This document shows, piece by piece, positions 23,338 through 36,184 of a DNA stretch of 64,000 bases. Within the stretch, counting starts at the first letter, position 1; every line of letters begins with the position of its first letter. Source of the stretch: Climacteris rufus (Eukaryota > Chordata > Aves > Passeriformes > Climacteridae); assembly GCA_013398175.1 (NCBI GenBank), contig VZRZ01004923.1:654290-718289 (forward strand), read 5' to 3'. Below the pieces are notes generated by a model that ran no database searches, was not told the DNA's origin, and was given only the letters and a program-made list of their open reading frames with translations. Made by a program: the position numbers and the translations under genes.

Positions 23338-26300
23338 CCTGAAAATTTCTCAGAGATCTATTAGACATGATCACCTGGAGCTCCCAGAAAACTGAAGACC
23401 CCAGAGAGAACCCTTACTATGACCAGCACTGGTCAGGATCCTGCCAGCTTGCCCACAAGTGCGGCAGGAGTACAGCTCAGTGGACTCAAAACAGGGATTC
23501 CCAGGCGATGTCTATGAGCTGGGCAGGAGGAAGGTTCAGTCCAGTACAACAGCCTAAAGATAATTCTGGCATGGGGAATATGCTGTCTTAAAGTGGGTAG
23601 AACAAACTTTATAGTGAACTTATGTGATGTGACCTTTTGGCATCTGATACATCACCTTGCCATCACCGATGCTTTACTGCATCGGAAACAGGAAAATGAA
23701 GAATACCCATCTCTACCCACAAATTGCTTTTGCTGCACTTAGTGGTAAGAGACACATTAAAAGCAACCGCATAAATGACAGGAGCATTCCTCCTGCCTAA
23801 CCCACCTATCTGCTATATTATTTCCATTCCTAGTGTGAATTCATCCCACTGCTTTTTTTTTTTTTTAATCAAAGTCTCTCTATTATTTCAGATAATTTCT
23901 CTGATATTTATATGGCAGGAACATACAAAATTACTTTGTGCTAACCTGTCTTCCATATTGTAAATTTTCAATTAAAAGAGAAATCAAATGGTAAGTATTT
24001 AATATTCATAACAGTCCACACTGTTGTCCTTACATAAACAGCAAGGAAACTCATTTTCTCCTCTTAACATACTCTGTTTCTGTACAGAATAGTCACAAAG
24101 ACACTGAGACAACGCTTCCCTGACATAGGGGAATTAAATAATTCCTAAATTTTAGCTCCAAATGAGTTATAAATGCTGATGCCCATCTCTTAAAAGACAG
24201 GAGACTCACGACAGGTAGCAAGTCATGGTCATTCCTCTTTTTGGTACCCACAGCCAAGAAAACCACTGCACTGAATGCTTAGCCAGTTGCATTCACAGGA
24301 GCATTTTGGACACTGCCAGGTTCCTGCTCCATATCCATTGCATCCACCAGTGCTTGTCATCAGCATGCTTAGCACAACCCAAAATTAAGATCCTTTACAA
24401 AGACCTTCCTACACACAATGACAGGTCATGTCTGGTGCAAATTGCTTATACTCCAAAGAGACCAGGCAGCCCACCTGCAGGAATGGGGCTCCCCTCCAGG
24501 GCATGCACTGGGCACTTGCTGTGTACTCAAAGTTAGTTCTCCAGCTTCCCACTATAGTCTGTGAGAGAGACTCACCACACCTGGTATGGGCACCAATGAA
24601 GCTGGGCTGGCCTCATGCTGAGGATGGCCACTGGATCAGGAGCCCACAGGTTATTTTATTTAAATCTGAAACAACGAACTATGAGCATCTCCAATCATGT
24701 AGTTCACCTTGCAGATGCACTTCAGAGGTGAATTCAGTCCAAACTTTAAATACATTTGAAGGAAAGCATAAACCACACTCATGGTTACAAACAGAGTAAG
24801 TGACTCTAACTCTTCTAAAAGAAGGAATTGTTGCTAAACCCAAAAGTTCAGTAAAGTGTTCTCCAAAGAATGTTTGCCTTAACCACACTTCTGTAGCCAG
24901 GAGATCAATAAAATGCTTCATAACTTTTGGGACTGCTATTAAGTCTTGATAAATAAATTAGTCTACAGCCATGAAAGTGGGCTTTATTCTTTGCTTCATT
25001 TAAAATGTTAACAGCCAATTATAGTGACCACATGGTTCAAATGGTTTGTGCCATTCAATTAGACAATTACTTCATGCCTACAGACTCTCCTAGTGTCATT
25101 CTTCAGAATTATATTAAAGTTATTCTTAAATACAAAGGCAAAAATTACTGAAATCTTCCTCTCTGAGAAATCCATCATTGATTTGGTACATGCTAGACTA
25201 CAGTATTACCTACAAAATGTTCAGAACATTTTCACTGCTCTAAGGAGATTACAGTCCTACAGGGATATAAAAAATTTATTGGAGTTTCACAGACAGCTAT
25301 TTTTTTATCCTGTTCTGCTTGGATTATATTCTGTCTGGAGAGAATGAAGAAAGGTCTCCTGACCTTCTAAAGATGACTGGGATTACTGGGTTAAATTCCT
25401 CTCTTATTGTTATTCCACAGCATGGAGTTTTCTTTCTTGTTTCTGTTTATTTTCCCTGAAAATTCAGCTTTATACACACTATTGACTTTGAAATTGCTGT
25501 AACATTTTGTTTTTATATTGTGTCAGTACATAACTACACTTCAATGTAAAAAATAGAATTTTAAATTAAAATTATTTTTGCACCTAGGAGATGCAAATAT
25601 AAAATATCAACATAGTTCTTTACTTTCATTGTTATGTGGAATACTCCTCTAGTTCATAGGGTAGTGCAAGAGTGGCAACATTGATTTTCATGTCTCAATA
25701 CAGTATATATCAATTTAGAAATAAAAAGACAGTTTTCTAACCATCTGCACCTCAGAGAATCGTCAACACCTAGAAGAATAGGAGGATTTTATGCTCTTTT
25801 TTTTTAACTTCCATTCTATTCAGAAATAAATATTTTTTATACCGAATCTTAGCCCTGCTTATATTTCAGTACTTTTACTCTCTTTACTACCTGCTTCTCG
25901 AGACAGCTGTAACACTATCATACCTTGTACAGTGAGACTCATCAGCCCATGATCTCCTTCAGCAGAGGGTGTATATAATTTCTTCACTTCCTCCAGTATT
26001 TCTTTGATGTAACATTAACTGTGGCTTTGCTTGAATAAGAACAGTTATGCTTTCAATCATCAAAAGGTTATTTTATCAATCAAGGTTTACCGTATGAGCT
26101 CCTGGGTTTTCCAACACAGTGAATTTCTGAGGAAAATAAAAGGGATAATTATAAACAGTTGATTTGTTTCCATACAACCGCCATTATCTAGGTCAAAGGC
26201 AAGGTAACTTTTAATATGCTTTACTAAAACGTTTTATCTAACTAATGTTTTCTCCCCTGTAAGAAGGTCTCAGGTTGAAATCCTGACCTCACTAATTCCA

Positions 26301-27582
26301 GTCTGATTGTATCTAAAATTGTCAGTCATAGTCTGTCATTCCTGCTACTCTCTTGAGCTATTAAGAATGAAAGGTGTGAGGAAACCAGGCTGCAGTTTTT
26401 AAAGCAGCTACAAGAGCTTCAGGGCAGTGTTCTTTGAAGAGACTGTAGAAATATTTTCCCTTTGATATTCCCCAGCTATGCTTTTTAACCTTGTAAACAC
26501 ATCTGCAGCACCAGCAAGCCTCATGTTGCCCTTTGGCACTGAGCTGGTTGTACATCCAGACTTGAAATAAGAATGTTTTGCACCTGCATTGAAAACATAA
26601 TTAATAGATGGATATAGACACACAAGGGCTGTAAAATCCTGACTACTTTCTAGTGTAATGACAGAGGGAGTTTTTATTCCCTTGCTATTAGTGTGCTGAA
26701 GCTTTCATGTTCTGGAGCATGTTTCCCTCAAACCTCAGACCCCTGCCAGCACTGCCTCAGCCCTGTGCTACTTCAGGGAACAGAAGTGTGACATTTACTT
26801 GCTTATGCCACAGAGACCAAGCTACAGAAACCACCAGTGTTGCCAAGCTTGACAGGCATCAAAAAAGAAAATCCACAGAGTGAGAACAAGAATTTTAAGA
26901 GGGTTTTAGGTTTTTTTCAATGCTTTTAAACCTTACCACCAGTGATGTCAGCTACCATCTTCTAGTCTACATTAAAAACCAGAATTCTATCAACCACAAC
27001 TTCTTCACATAAAACAGGTAAGACATTGGTCCAGTGCATTTATGCATTGGTCCATATGTCAGTGCAATTATCATTACACAAATGTTAGACAAGCCATTTT
27101 CTGACATATTGTTTATTCGGAAATCTCAAAAATCAAGCCAGGTTGAAGATTAATCTGTCCTTTAAAATGCATTAAAACTTCCAGTTTGTGTATTATACAG
27201 ATCAGTTTCAGTTTGAACAAATGCCTGATTTAACATTTCTCACAGAGCCTTACCACAGCACCCATTCAATCCAAACACCAGAAAACAAGTCATAGAACAT
27301 GAAGGACATAATATATGTAATCATCTTGTAATGTCTGTACATATTTGTAATGAACACACAAAAAAAATTTCATCTCCAAGGCCCATAATTCTGATCTAAT
27401 TCTGATCTAAATTTTATGAATTTTTTTTTCAATAGCATTTTTAATTTTGATTCTAGTAACAAAATGCTACTTTAAATGTAATTGGTAAACATACACTATT
27501 TTTAGAATGTATTTATGGAAGAACAAACATTTAATAGAGTATTTTTGTTCTGAAACAGTCTCACATAACTTCTGAAAACACG

Positions 27583-27640
27583 TCTATATATATACATGTG
27601 CATGTCTGTGTGTATGTATATGTAAACATAAACATAAATA
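27583..27640. repeat. TA/TG-rich microsatellite-like stretch
   Basis: Imperfect alternation beginning CTATATATATACATGTGCA and continuing with GTGTGTATGTATATG-type units. Confidence 0.8.
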
Positions 27641-28509
27641 CGCAAATGTAACACTGTAATAGTTGATCTAAACTTTTAAAAGCTATTTTTTAAAAAGTTA
27701 TTTTTGTGCTGTGTTTATGTCCAACTGCACTTTACATATTTCTGATGAACCAGAATCTTTAATTACCACGGTTGACATTTACTTAATTAAATGCAACATT
27801 TTCAATGTGGGAAGCTCCCCAGGCTGCGTATAGAAGAGCCAAAAAAGACAAAGGGATGATTGTTTGGTTTTGACTTGGCTTTATCTGTGCAGCTCTCCCT
27901 CCTGTACATATGCATTACCACAGAAATTTTGAAGGAGATGAACTGTTTTGTTATTACCTTCAGGATTTCTGCTTCATGCAGGGAATCTGTTCAGGAGAGA
28001 GAGATGTAGTGGAAATATCAGCATAGCTTTATTCATTGTGATTGATACAAGCTGGTGCCAAGAGCATCTCAACACCATCATTACAGCTGTGGGATCCTGC
28101 AGGAGTTCAGGTTCCAATTTAATGTTAGACACAAATTTTTTTGTGATGTTGAAGAAGTCCTGATGGGCATCACATCTGTTAAGGGAAAGGCAGCAATATT
28201 CCTCAACCTCACAATGACAGGCTGAGTTTGAATTAAATAGCATCTTCCTACAAACATGCATTTGCTCACCAGTGGAAAATTGTTAAATAAATTAAAGTCT
28301 TCATTCAATGCTGGGTGAAAAGAAGTTGCACAGGCTGTGTGGCAACACCTCTCTTCATTACGAGCTTGGGATACTTATAAATGTACAAAGCCTGTGCCTC
28401 TCATTCAGACTCTTTAATTTACCAGCTATGAAAACTACCTGTCTCCATGGTTAGGAAGAAAGGTAAACAAATTGTATATACCCTCATCATCTATTCAACA
28501 ACCACTCAT

Positions 28510-29165
28510 TTCTAACCTTGCTCAGGTCAGAAATCTCTCTCATTCCTCATCCTCAGCAGCACAGAGGGAAAAAGAAGATGGAAAAGCTAGTGGGTTGAGA
28601 TAAGAACAAGGAGATCTCTTATGGAGGACTGCAGTTTCTGCCAGAAAACCTGCTCCTGTGTGGGCTCCTCTCCACAGACTGCAGTTCCTATGAGGAGCCT
28701 GCTCCTTCATGGGCTCTCTATGGTCTGCAGGGAACACATCCACCTCATGAAGCATAGGCTCCTCCACGGACTGCAGTAAGGATATCTGCTCTGCTGTGCT
28801 CCTCCGTGGGCTGCAGGGAGACAGCCTACCTCATTATGGTCTTCCTCATGAGCTACAGGAGTATCTCTGCTCCGGCACCTAGAACACCTCCTGTCCCCCT
28901 TCTACACTGACCTTGATGTCTGCAAAGCTGTTTCTATTATGTTCTCACTCCTCTTTCCCAGCTGTTGCACAGCATTTTTTACCCTTTCTTCATTATCTTT
29001 TGCAACAGCAGCTGATGGGCACGGCTTTAGGCAGTGACATGTCCATGCTGGAGCCCACTGGAACTGGCTTTTTCTGTCATGGGGCGAGCTCATAAGCTCT
29101 TCTCAGAGAGGCCAACCCTGCTGCCTCCTCCAATACCAAAATCCTGCCACATAAACACAGTCACA
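28510..29165 (-). mobile_element. Degraded avian LTR with internal repeat array and deletion
   Basis: The sequence matches a common avian LTR type that I recognise by phrases such as GTGGGTTGAGATAAGAACA (28591 onward), AACCTGCTCCTGTGTGGGCT, TCTCTGCTCCGGCACCTAGA and CACTGACCTTGATGTCTGC. The right end is ACATAAACACAGTCACA. On the minus strand this reads as U3 first. The usual middle part of this family is missing between GTTGAGATAAGAACAAGGAG and the first ACTGCAG unit, indicating an internal deletion. The left end near 28510 is diffuse. Six decayed units with a GGxCTGCAG core lie at 28626, 28676, 28722, 28768, 28808 and 28850. The element is old and non-functional. The family name is not assigned, and target duplications could not be found. 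Confidence 0.75.
28626..28858. repeat. Degenerate 40-50 bp tandem repeat inside LTR
   Basis: Six GGxCTGCAG-type cores, the last degraded to GAGCTACAG, with spacings of 50, 46, 46, 40 and 42 bases. Most are preceded by a CTCCxxxxTGGGCT-like motif. The array belongs to the LTR. Confidence 0.75.
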
Positions 29166-30604
29166 CTGACTTTCTCGCATCTTTTTCACTCTATTTGAAT
29201 ATTGGGTCACGTTAGGCCCAAACTTTGGGACACTTCAGACTTCCGTGTGCACGTGAGAAATATGAGAACAAAAGCAGAAGATTCATAAAAAGGTACTGAA
29301 AAATTCTGTTTATGTTTTATAGAAAAGAGAGAAACATTTCATTAATCTTCTTGCAAACGATTTGCCTCGGTATCTCTGACATTTGCTAAAGGCAATATTT
29401 ATCATTGTCCTCCATAACACTTCATGGTTCTCTGTCAGTACCACTTGAATGACATGACACTTTTTAAAACCCTCTGTGAAGTCAGTAAATCAGTTTAGTG
29501 CTTAGAACACATAAAATTCATTATTCAAGCACCAGTGCTATTGACAGTATATCAAAAAGGTCAAATGAGCAGATTAAAACCTTGAGGTATGAATTAAACA
29601 GCAGTTGATCTTTATGACACCGAATATATTTCATGCAGGCAAAAGAGACTTGTACGTTTCCTGTTAACAAATTTGGGCAGATCTTTTGTACTTTCTGCTT
29701 GAGGAAGTGCAAAATATGTTTGGAGAGAAGCAGATGACAAGCAATGAGATAACAAGAATGAGCAATTTCCCCCATCATTTTAAAGGGAAACGTTGACTGA
29801 GAGTTGTAATAAAAAGAGCAAAAATTGTAATCCTCCTAAATAAAAAAAAAACCTTTCTGACTAAAGAGGTAGTCAAAATTTTGTGTATGTGAATACCACA
29901 TATACAAATAAATCATTTTTGATCTTTAAAGCACCCTATAAAAGGCTTACAGCAGTCAGATTCACTTTACAGGCTGTGTGCAGTCATTGCTAATCTAAGA
30001 AGCATAATTTTAAACATAGCACTTAAATCAGAGTCCATTAGACTAGAAAACCCAGACACAGGAGTACAAAATCTACATGCAGAGAGTAATGCAAATTTCT
30101 AATCATTATGCTAAGGAGTCCAGTTTGATCTGTATTAAAAAAAAAAAAAAAAAGAAAAAAGAAAAAAAAAAGGTGAACTGAAATATATATAAATATTCTG
30201 TGCTGGGTTTTTCTCCTGGTCTCTTAAATCAGTAAGCTCCTGAGAAAGAAGCTGTGATTCACTTTTCTCACTGATCTCTTTCACATAAGAAGTCATCCCT
30301 ATACATTTGAGGCACAAGTATTTACAGTCAACACTCCTTCAGACAGAATTGGTTTGACAGGTTTATTAAGAAAAGGCCATTCACAGTCTTTATGGGCCAC
30401 AGTCACAGTTACCACAATTTTTGACATTTCCACACTTCACATTTAGTCTGAATTTCCAAAACAGTACAATGACTGGAAGCCAAACTGTTAAATACCACTG
30501 TTTCCTACCTGATCAAAATGCTTTATAGTTTTTTGGCATTTCTTATGTTTCTCTGCAGTTATCTTTGGTCTCCATTTAGACTGCAGGTTGCTGTCTGCTC
30601 CCAA
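29166..30604. other. Intergenic, no gene seen
   Basis: AT-rich with an A-rich low-complexity tract at 30137-30171. No coding exon recognised. Confidence 0.5.
30137..30171. repeat. A-rich tract
   Basis: Runs of A broken only by two G residues. No recognisable retroposon body lies immediately upstream. Confidence 0.85.
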
Positions 30605-31310
30605 AGCTGTCTCAAATCCAGACCAAAAAAGAGCCCATGCCCCAGTCTCTCCTCACGGGGTGAGTGCTCCTGTCCCTGACTACCTCAACAGCCTTTTGTT
30701 GAGCTTGCTCCAGTTGACTAATATCCTTTTCTTTTTTTTTTTTTTTTTTTATGGTTGAGGATCTGAAACTGAATGAAGAATTTTGATGTGACCCCAAGAT
30801 TGCTGAGCAAAAGGGGCTCGTCATTTCCCTGGATATGTGGGTGTGCTGTTGTTGATACCATCCAGGATGCCATGGCCTTTCTTTCCAACAGAGCACGCCA
30901 GGCTCGTGTGCCACTCCCTGTCTGTCACAGGCCGCAGAGTCTCCTCAGCAGTGCTGCTGCCCAACAAATCCATCCTCATCATGTCTTGCTGACAGCCATT
31001 CTTCCTTCCCAGGGGCTGGACTTTGACAGTCAGTAATTTGTCCTTACTGAATTTCCTAAGTTTCCTGTTGGCCTGCTCCTCTAGCCTGTCCAGGAGGCAG
31101 CCCTGCCTTTGAGCATATCGGCTGGTCACCTCAGTTTGGTGCCATCTGCTCACCTGATGAGTGTGCACTGTTGCATCCTCCAAGTATTTAATAACAGTGT
31201 AAAGGTCCCAGGACAGGCCCCTGTGGTGCTTTGCTTCTCACCAGCCTCCAGGTAGAATGAAACCCATCAACCACCAACCTTTAAGCCCAACCATCCAACC
31301 AGTCTCTAGT
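30605..31310 (-). mobile_element. CR1 LINE, diverged, reverse orientation
   Basis: The plus strand carries the usual reverse-complement CR1 phrases: GCCCCAGTCTCTCCTCACGG, GCTTGCTCCAGTTGACTAAT, ACCATCCAGGATGCCATGGC, TCAGTTTGGTGCCATCTGCT and CCAGGACAGGCCCCTGTGG. These correspond to the C-terminal half of ORF2. The copy is more diverged than the one at 10751-11785 and has many indels. A 19-base T-run (30732-30750) sits where the normal sequence has a short pyrimidine stretch. Both ends are truncated. Confidence 0.85.
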
Positions 31311-33429
31311 GTTTGGCAGTGCCAGAGAAACTGTCTCATAAAAAAACAAATTAGCACACCTCTGTTGACAACGCTGGACCTTTTCTGGTGGTAAGATTTT
31401 TCCTAACTGTGCTTTGTTGCCTGATTATCTGCACCTTCCAGATGACACAGAAAAAGAAAAATCAAACTAAACAGACTTGTTCTTTTACATGAGACTATTT
31501 ACATTGTGCCAGACCGTATCAGTGTTCACGGCTCTGAAACAATAAAATACATGTTCAGACTAAAAAGAGAGACAAGTGACCAATAATCCATGGGAGACCA
31601 GTATTGTGAATCAGCAATCATATAAGACTACTGAGAAACAGAATAAAAAGACATGTCAGTCTGAACCCTATGGAGTAGTTGGGCTATTTCTACTGACAGT
31701 GTTTTAGTCTTTGAATTACCAGTTTGCCGCAGCAAATTAAAGGAAAAGGAAAATAGCTCTGGTTGCATCTGCAGCTGTCTATGAAGTACCACAGTGGAGT
31801 CAACAACAGTGCTACAAGAATAACCGTTATGTTTGGCCAAAGGGAATTCATCACAGAAAACATCAGACCACTGGTTAAAGAGGTCAGTGACTGTTTCAGT
31901 CAGCTGGTGTTGAAACACATGGATACTTCCTGATTTCACAGCACAGCAGTAGCTACTTTCTGCTCCTAATAAGTTCTGAAAGGACTGTATAGTGATGACA
32001 GGTGTGCTCCTGTGATGGCTATATGCATATATATAGTTTATATATTCTCTAAATTTGTGCAAACTCTATAAGCATAACTTGGATAATAGAAGTTTCTGTA
32101 TGTCAGTGGGGATTAGGTATCATCAGACATTCCAGCCCTCCAAGCTAACACCTACCACAGCTAAAGAGGCTATTGATGCTCATGTCCAGACCTTTCCTTC
32201 AAAAAAAAGCATTAGCTCCATGACCTTACCAGTCCCCAGGCTTCAGAAGAGAGTGCACCACATCAATACCCACCTTTAAAGGTGCCTGTCAGCCTGGGGA
32301 GAAGAAATCTGCCCAAACTGATACCTGGATACTGAACTAAAGCAGATAAATTAACATCCACACCCACCCATAGCTTCAGTTCCTGTTAAAATAAGTATGC
32401 CAAATTTGGGGCTTTATAAATAAGTAGCTCTGGAGTATATATCAAAATTTCATGTCAAGCAGAGTTCTCATTCCAAATCCCCCATCTCTAGGCATTTATT
32501 CTCTCAGCTGTAAGAGCAAGCTGGTATCAGGGTGATATAAACACAGTGACTTCCTTGGAAGAGAGTGGCATCTCTCACCACTCAGCATCACTCTCGCTAT
32601 GTAACTTGTACATCCAAACGCTTCAAACTACCTGCTCTGTTGCTACTATAATGTAACTGCAGTTCCTGATTTATACTTGTTTATTTCAGTACCACTCAAG
32701 GTCTTCCTTTTCAGTGTAGAACCACCATTTGATCTGAACAACTGCCCCTTTATTTGCGTAATTAAACAGGCAGTAATCCTTCCACCTATCAAAGTTGTCC
32801 AGGCAGGATGATTCTCTGTAATATTTCCCTGCTCTGATTTTAGAAGGCTGAACAATGCAATTTCCACCACATGCAGCTCTTTTAAGATTACTTTTTTTTT
32901 TTTTTTTTTTGGTGGTAAACAGCCTATCACTCTTATTTACACCCACATATAATAGTGAAACCAATAAGTTTGGGTGTTGGAACTGCTCTCTGGGTTTCCT
33001 TGGTGCCTGGAGATTTTTCCTCCCACAGACTCAAGACATCCCAAGGGCCAAATTAATGAGCACAGCATCTCTGGCCCCATTCCTGTTTGCTGGAAATGTT
33101 GCTTCCCTGGAGCCACAATATCAATTAACTGCTCTTTGCCCAAGCATCCCAGGTTGCCAAGACCCACGAGAAAATGTCTATAAAGATAGAAGACATTCTC
33201 TCTGAAGCAGGCATTTCATATCTCCAATTGTACATCTGTGCTTCCATTACAAGCAGATGAGACTCAGGGAAAGCTAAAAACATGCTGTAGCCTAAATTAA
33301 AATAATCATCAAACACTTTTACAGATAATGCTGTGCATAAGCAGTCAAACTACAGATGGCATTTGCATTTTTACCTTCAGAAGAACCTATCAAATTTTAA
33401 TTGAAATAAAGCTACTACCATAAAGTTTT
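31311..33429. other. Intergenic, no gene seen
   Basis: Unique sequence with a 19-base T-run at 32892-32910. A minus-strand open stretch of 145 codons at 31628-32062 begins with TTG rather than ATG, has no recognisable domain and no splice context, and is not called. Confidence 0.5.
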
Positions 33430-33513
33430 AGAATCATAGAATTATAGGATTTGCACAGTTGGAAGGGAGCCCTCAGGAGCATCAGGTCCAACTCCTGGTC
33501 TAGCTGAACATGT
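33430..33513 (-). mobile_element. CR1 LINE 3' tail fragment
   Basis: The plus strand reads AGAATCATAGAATTATAGGA, then GTTGGAAGGGAGCC and GGTCCAACTCCTGGTCTAG. This is the reverse complement of the CR1 3' tail. Confidence 0.88.
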
Positions 33514-34974
33514 AATAATGAAGATGGTTTGTACTTGCAAATTAATCCTTTCTTCCTGCCTGTTTCCTAAAAGTACTCTTTTGAAACTGTGATGCATACT
33601 GCATTTGCAGATCTGTTAAGTAGAAAAAACATCTATGGTCCCTGATAGTATTTCCCTGTACCTGTAGACCAGCAGAAACCTCTCTGCTTTTCCTCTGCAT
33701 GTGTATGATTTGTCATAAACAAACGTCACAGGATTACAAAGGGTTAAGAATATCACCATCTATAGTTAAACTGCTTCCCACTGTCACACTGAGATTTTCT
33801 GACACTATATTATTCAAGGTTTGTGCTTTGTATGGAACTTTCCAACCTCCCTTCAATCTCCATTTGCATTTTTTCAATTTGAATGTGATTTTCGAGTGTT
33901 CTATCTCCAACTCTAATCTGTCTAGGTAGCACTAAGTTGTTATTTTGATTTTAATGCCTTTTGCATATTTACACTCCCGTGGACACTATTTTGCTAGCAG
34001 AATATTTCCCAAAGATTTTTATGTTCCAGCTCTGACTTAAGGACATATAAATACAGATATATAGACATAAATACAGATGAAAATTTAAAAAAAAAAAGAA
34101 GCAAAAGGAGGCTTGGCTGGCTTTTTCCTGCACCTTTTTTAAGTTAGCAGACTCCAAGGGCTAGGACTATCATGCTGTCATCTTCCATAAGTCTTGAATG
34201 TAAAGTATTCCCATAACATGTCTAATGCATCAGTTCAGATAACAAAGGGGTTTTAAATTAACCAAATGTGTTTGGAGCCTGTGGAACTGTCATATAAACT
34301 ACAAGTATCACTTTAGCTGTGCCACCTCAGGTAACAGTTACATAAGTAGGTTCTTAGACCTTGTGTCAGTATGAACTGCTTTTATATGAGTTCCTGCTGC
34401 ATCTTTCTGTATTCTCCTCAGAAACCAGCTAAAGTGAATGAAAGTGAAACAGATAAAGTTGTCCACAGGACACATATTTTCCCCATGTCCTGCAAGTGAC
34501 TTGTAACAGGGTCCAGCATCCTGCACAGAAGTTCACAGTAGGTAAGGCAGGCTGCAGGCAACTACATTGATAATCCAGGCTCCTGAACCCATAGCGAGCC
34601 CATCTGCTCTGGGCCAAGCAGACCTTCATGCAGCATCAGCCCATGGCACCTTCAGGAGCTCCAGCTCTCAACCAAAAACCCCTGAACAGTCTGATCACAG
34701 GGTATTGGGGTACCTTTTTGGGCTGTGACTATTCAAATGGGTTTCAGGAAGATGAAGAAAGTTGGATTAATTCCCTGTTGAATAAGTATCTCCATTACTG
34801 TAGCTCTGTTGATGTAAATTAAATGTTCTCATTCTGACAGGCACTGTGTGTCACTTAGAATTCATTATGAATATTTGATAAGGTGTTGTTTATTTGTGGC
34901 AAGCTGATTGTTTATTTTTCACCCACAGATACAGCTTCAAGAAGTTACATAACCAAGATATACTAACATACATA

Positions 34975-35030
34975 CAAGTGTATATATGTATATATATGTA
35001 TGTATGTATAAATAAATATAAATACATAGT
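34975..35030. repeat. TA/TATG microsatellite
   Basis: Begins GTGTATATATGTATATATAT and continues with TATG and AAAT-type units. Confidence 0.85.
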
Positions 35031-36136
35031 TGAGTTCAGCCTGGGTTCTTAGGCCACAGAGCCAAATTTAAGTAACAGCAAAGTTATTTGTGAGGTAAGG
35101 AGGATGGGTAGAAGTGGTTCTTGACAACAAAATGTTTCAAAATCTTTCACCCACCTTCTTTGCAAAGCTTGCATTTCTGGAGAAGCTCAGAGGTGCCTCT
35201 AACTAAGAGATGATGAGCCTCTCAGACAGAGGTGCAGGAGAAAGGCTCAAGAAAAAAGGATTTAGTCGGAAGAGCTAAAAACTGTGTTCTGACTTTAATA
35301 GTCCTTGATATCCCACAACTGGAATAGAGCTGAAGACATAAAGACCAAGTTTAAATGTTCCTTATCACATAGCAGGTTTGTCTGACGCACGTTTACTTTT
35401 TAACCCAGCTCTTGAGAGAATAAAGCAGAACTGACAATGGATAACCTTGCAAACATTAAATATATTGGTCTGTAAATTTCCAGGGGGTAGATTCCTGCAA
35501 AAATGGAGTTTGTCTCTTTCTCAGAGTTTCTTTCTAAAGTTCCACACCACTCACAGAGAGCAGAATTAATTACAGTCCATTGTTTACACCTTTATTATTA
35601 CTGAGCACCACATTCAATTTGAGAACCTAGGTCTATCACTTCTGCAGAGCTATTTCTGCTAGCTTCTAGTCAGAAGAGTGCTCCAAGGGAGGAAATAAGG
35701 TAACTAAGATCATTCTCCTCATTCATAAGAGCATGCACAAAAATCAGCTAAATTTGTGTTAATATCTCTGAGAATTGTAACTTCTTAGGACAACTTGAGA
35801 GCCAGGGTAAACTGAAGTTGCTCATTTGAAGGCAAGTGAAGCTTTAGCATAGGTAGCTCCTTGGAAGAGAGAGTGATTTATTCCATCTGAGAATCTAAGC
35901 TGGAATCTGGAAAAATCAATGTTACTATAAAAACATCAACTTGTATAGAACCTGTTCAATAAATAAAATGCAACTGCTTTAGGACAAGAAGATTTCTGAG
36001 TAGTCTTTTACAGAAATGCCTGGTCTGCACTGAGCAAAGCATCCATTTCTGACTATCAGGTGTTCCACAGAGATTACTGCTGCCTTCTCCCCATACAATG
36101 GACTTCCTGCCCAGCCTCCCCTTGGAGTGGAAGTGT

Positions 36137-36184
36137 CTTCCTGTCCTGTGCCCAGCTCCACCTCCTGTCCTTTGCCCAGCTCCA
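36137..36184. repeat. 24-bp tandem duplication
   Basis: Adjacent 24-base units 36137-36160 and 36161-36184 share CCTGTCCT and TGCCCAGCTCCA, with about three mismatches. Confidence 0.85.

Larger units (their letters stand above)
21171..28509. other. Intergenic, no gene seen
   Basis: About 7.3 kb with no recognisable transposon or gene. Small landmarks are a 22-bp tandem pair at 23294-23337, a T-run at 23853-23866 and a TA/TG-rich stretch at 27583-27640. A 123-codon plus-strand frame at 24428-24799 and a 103-codon one overlapping it in another frame have no identifiable homology. Confidence 0.5.

Noticed and set aside
30612..31183. Overlapping 100- and 120-codon minus-strand frames
   Set aside because: They belong to a decayed CR1 ORF2, not to a host gene.
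31628..32062. 145-codon minus-strand frame
   Set aside because: It starts with TTG, has no recognised domain, no splice context, and no ATG near its beginning.
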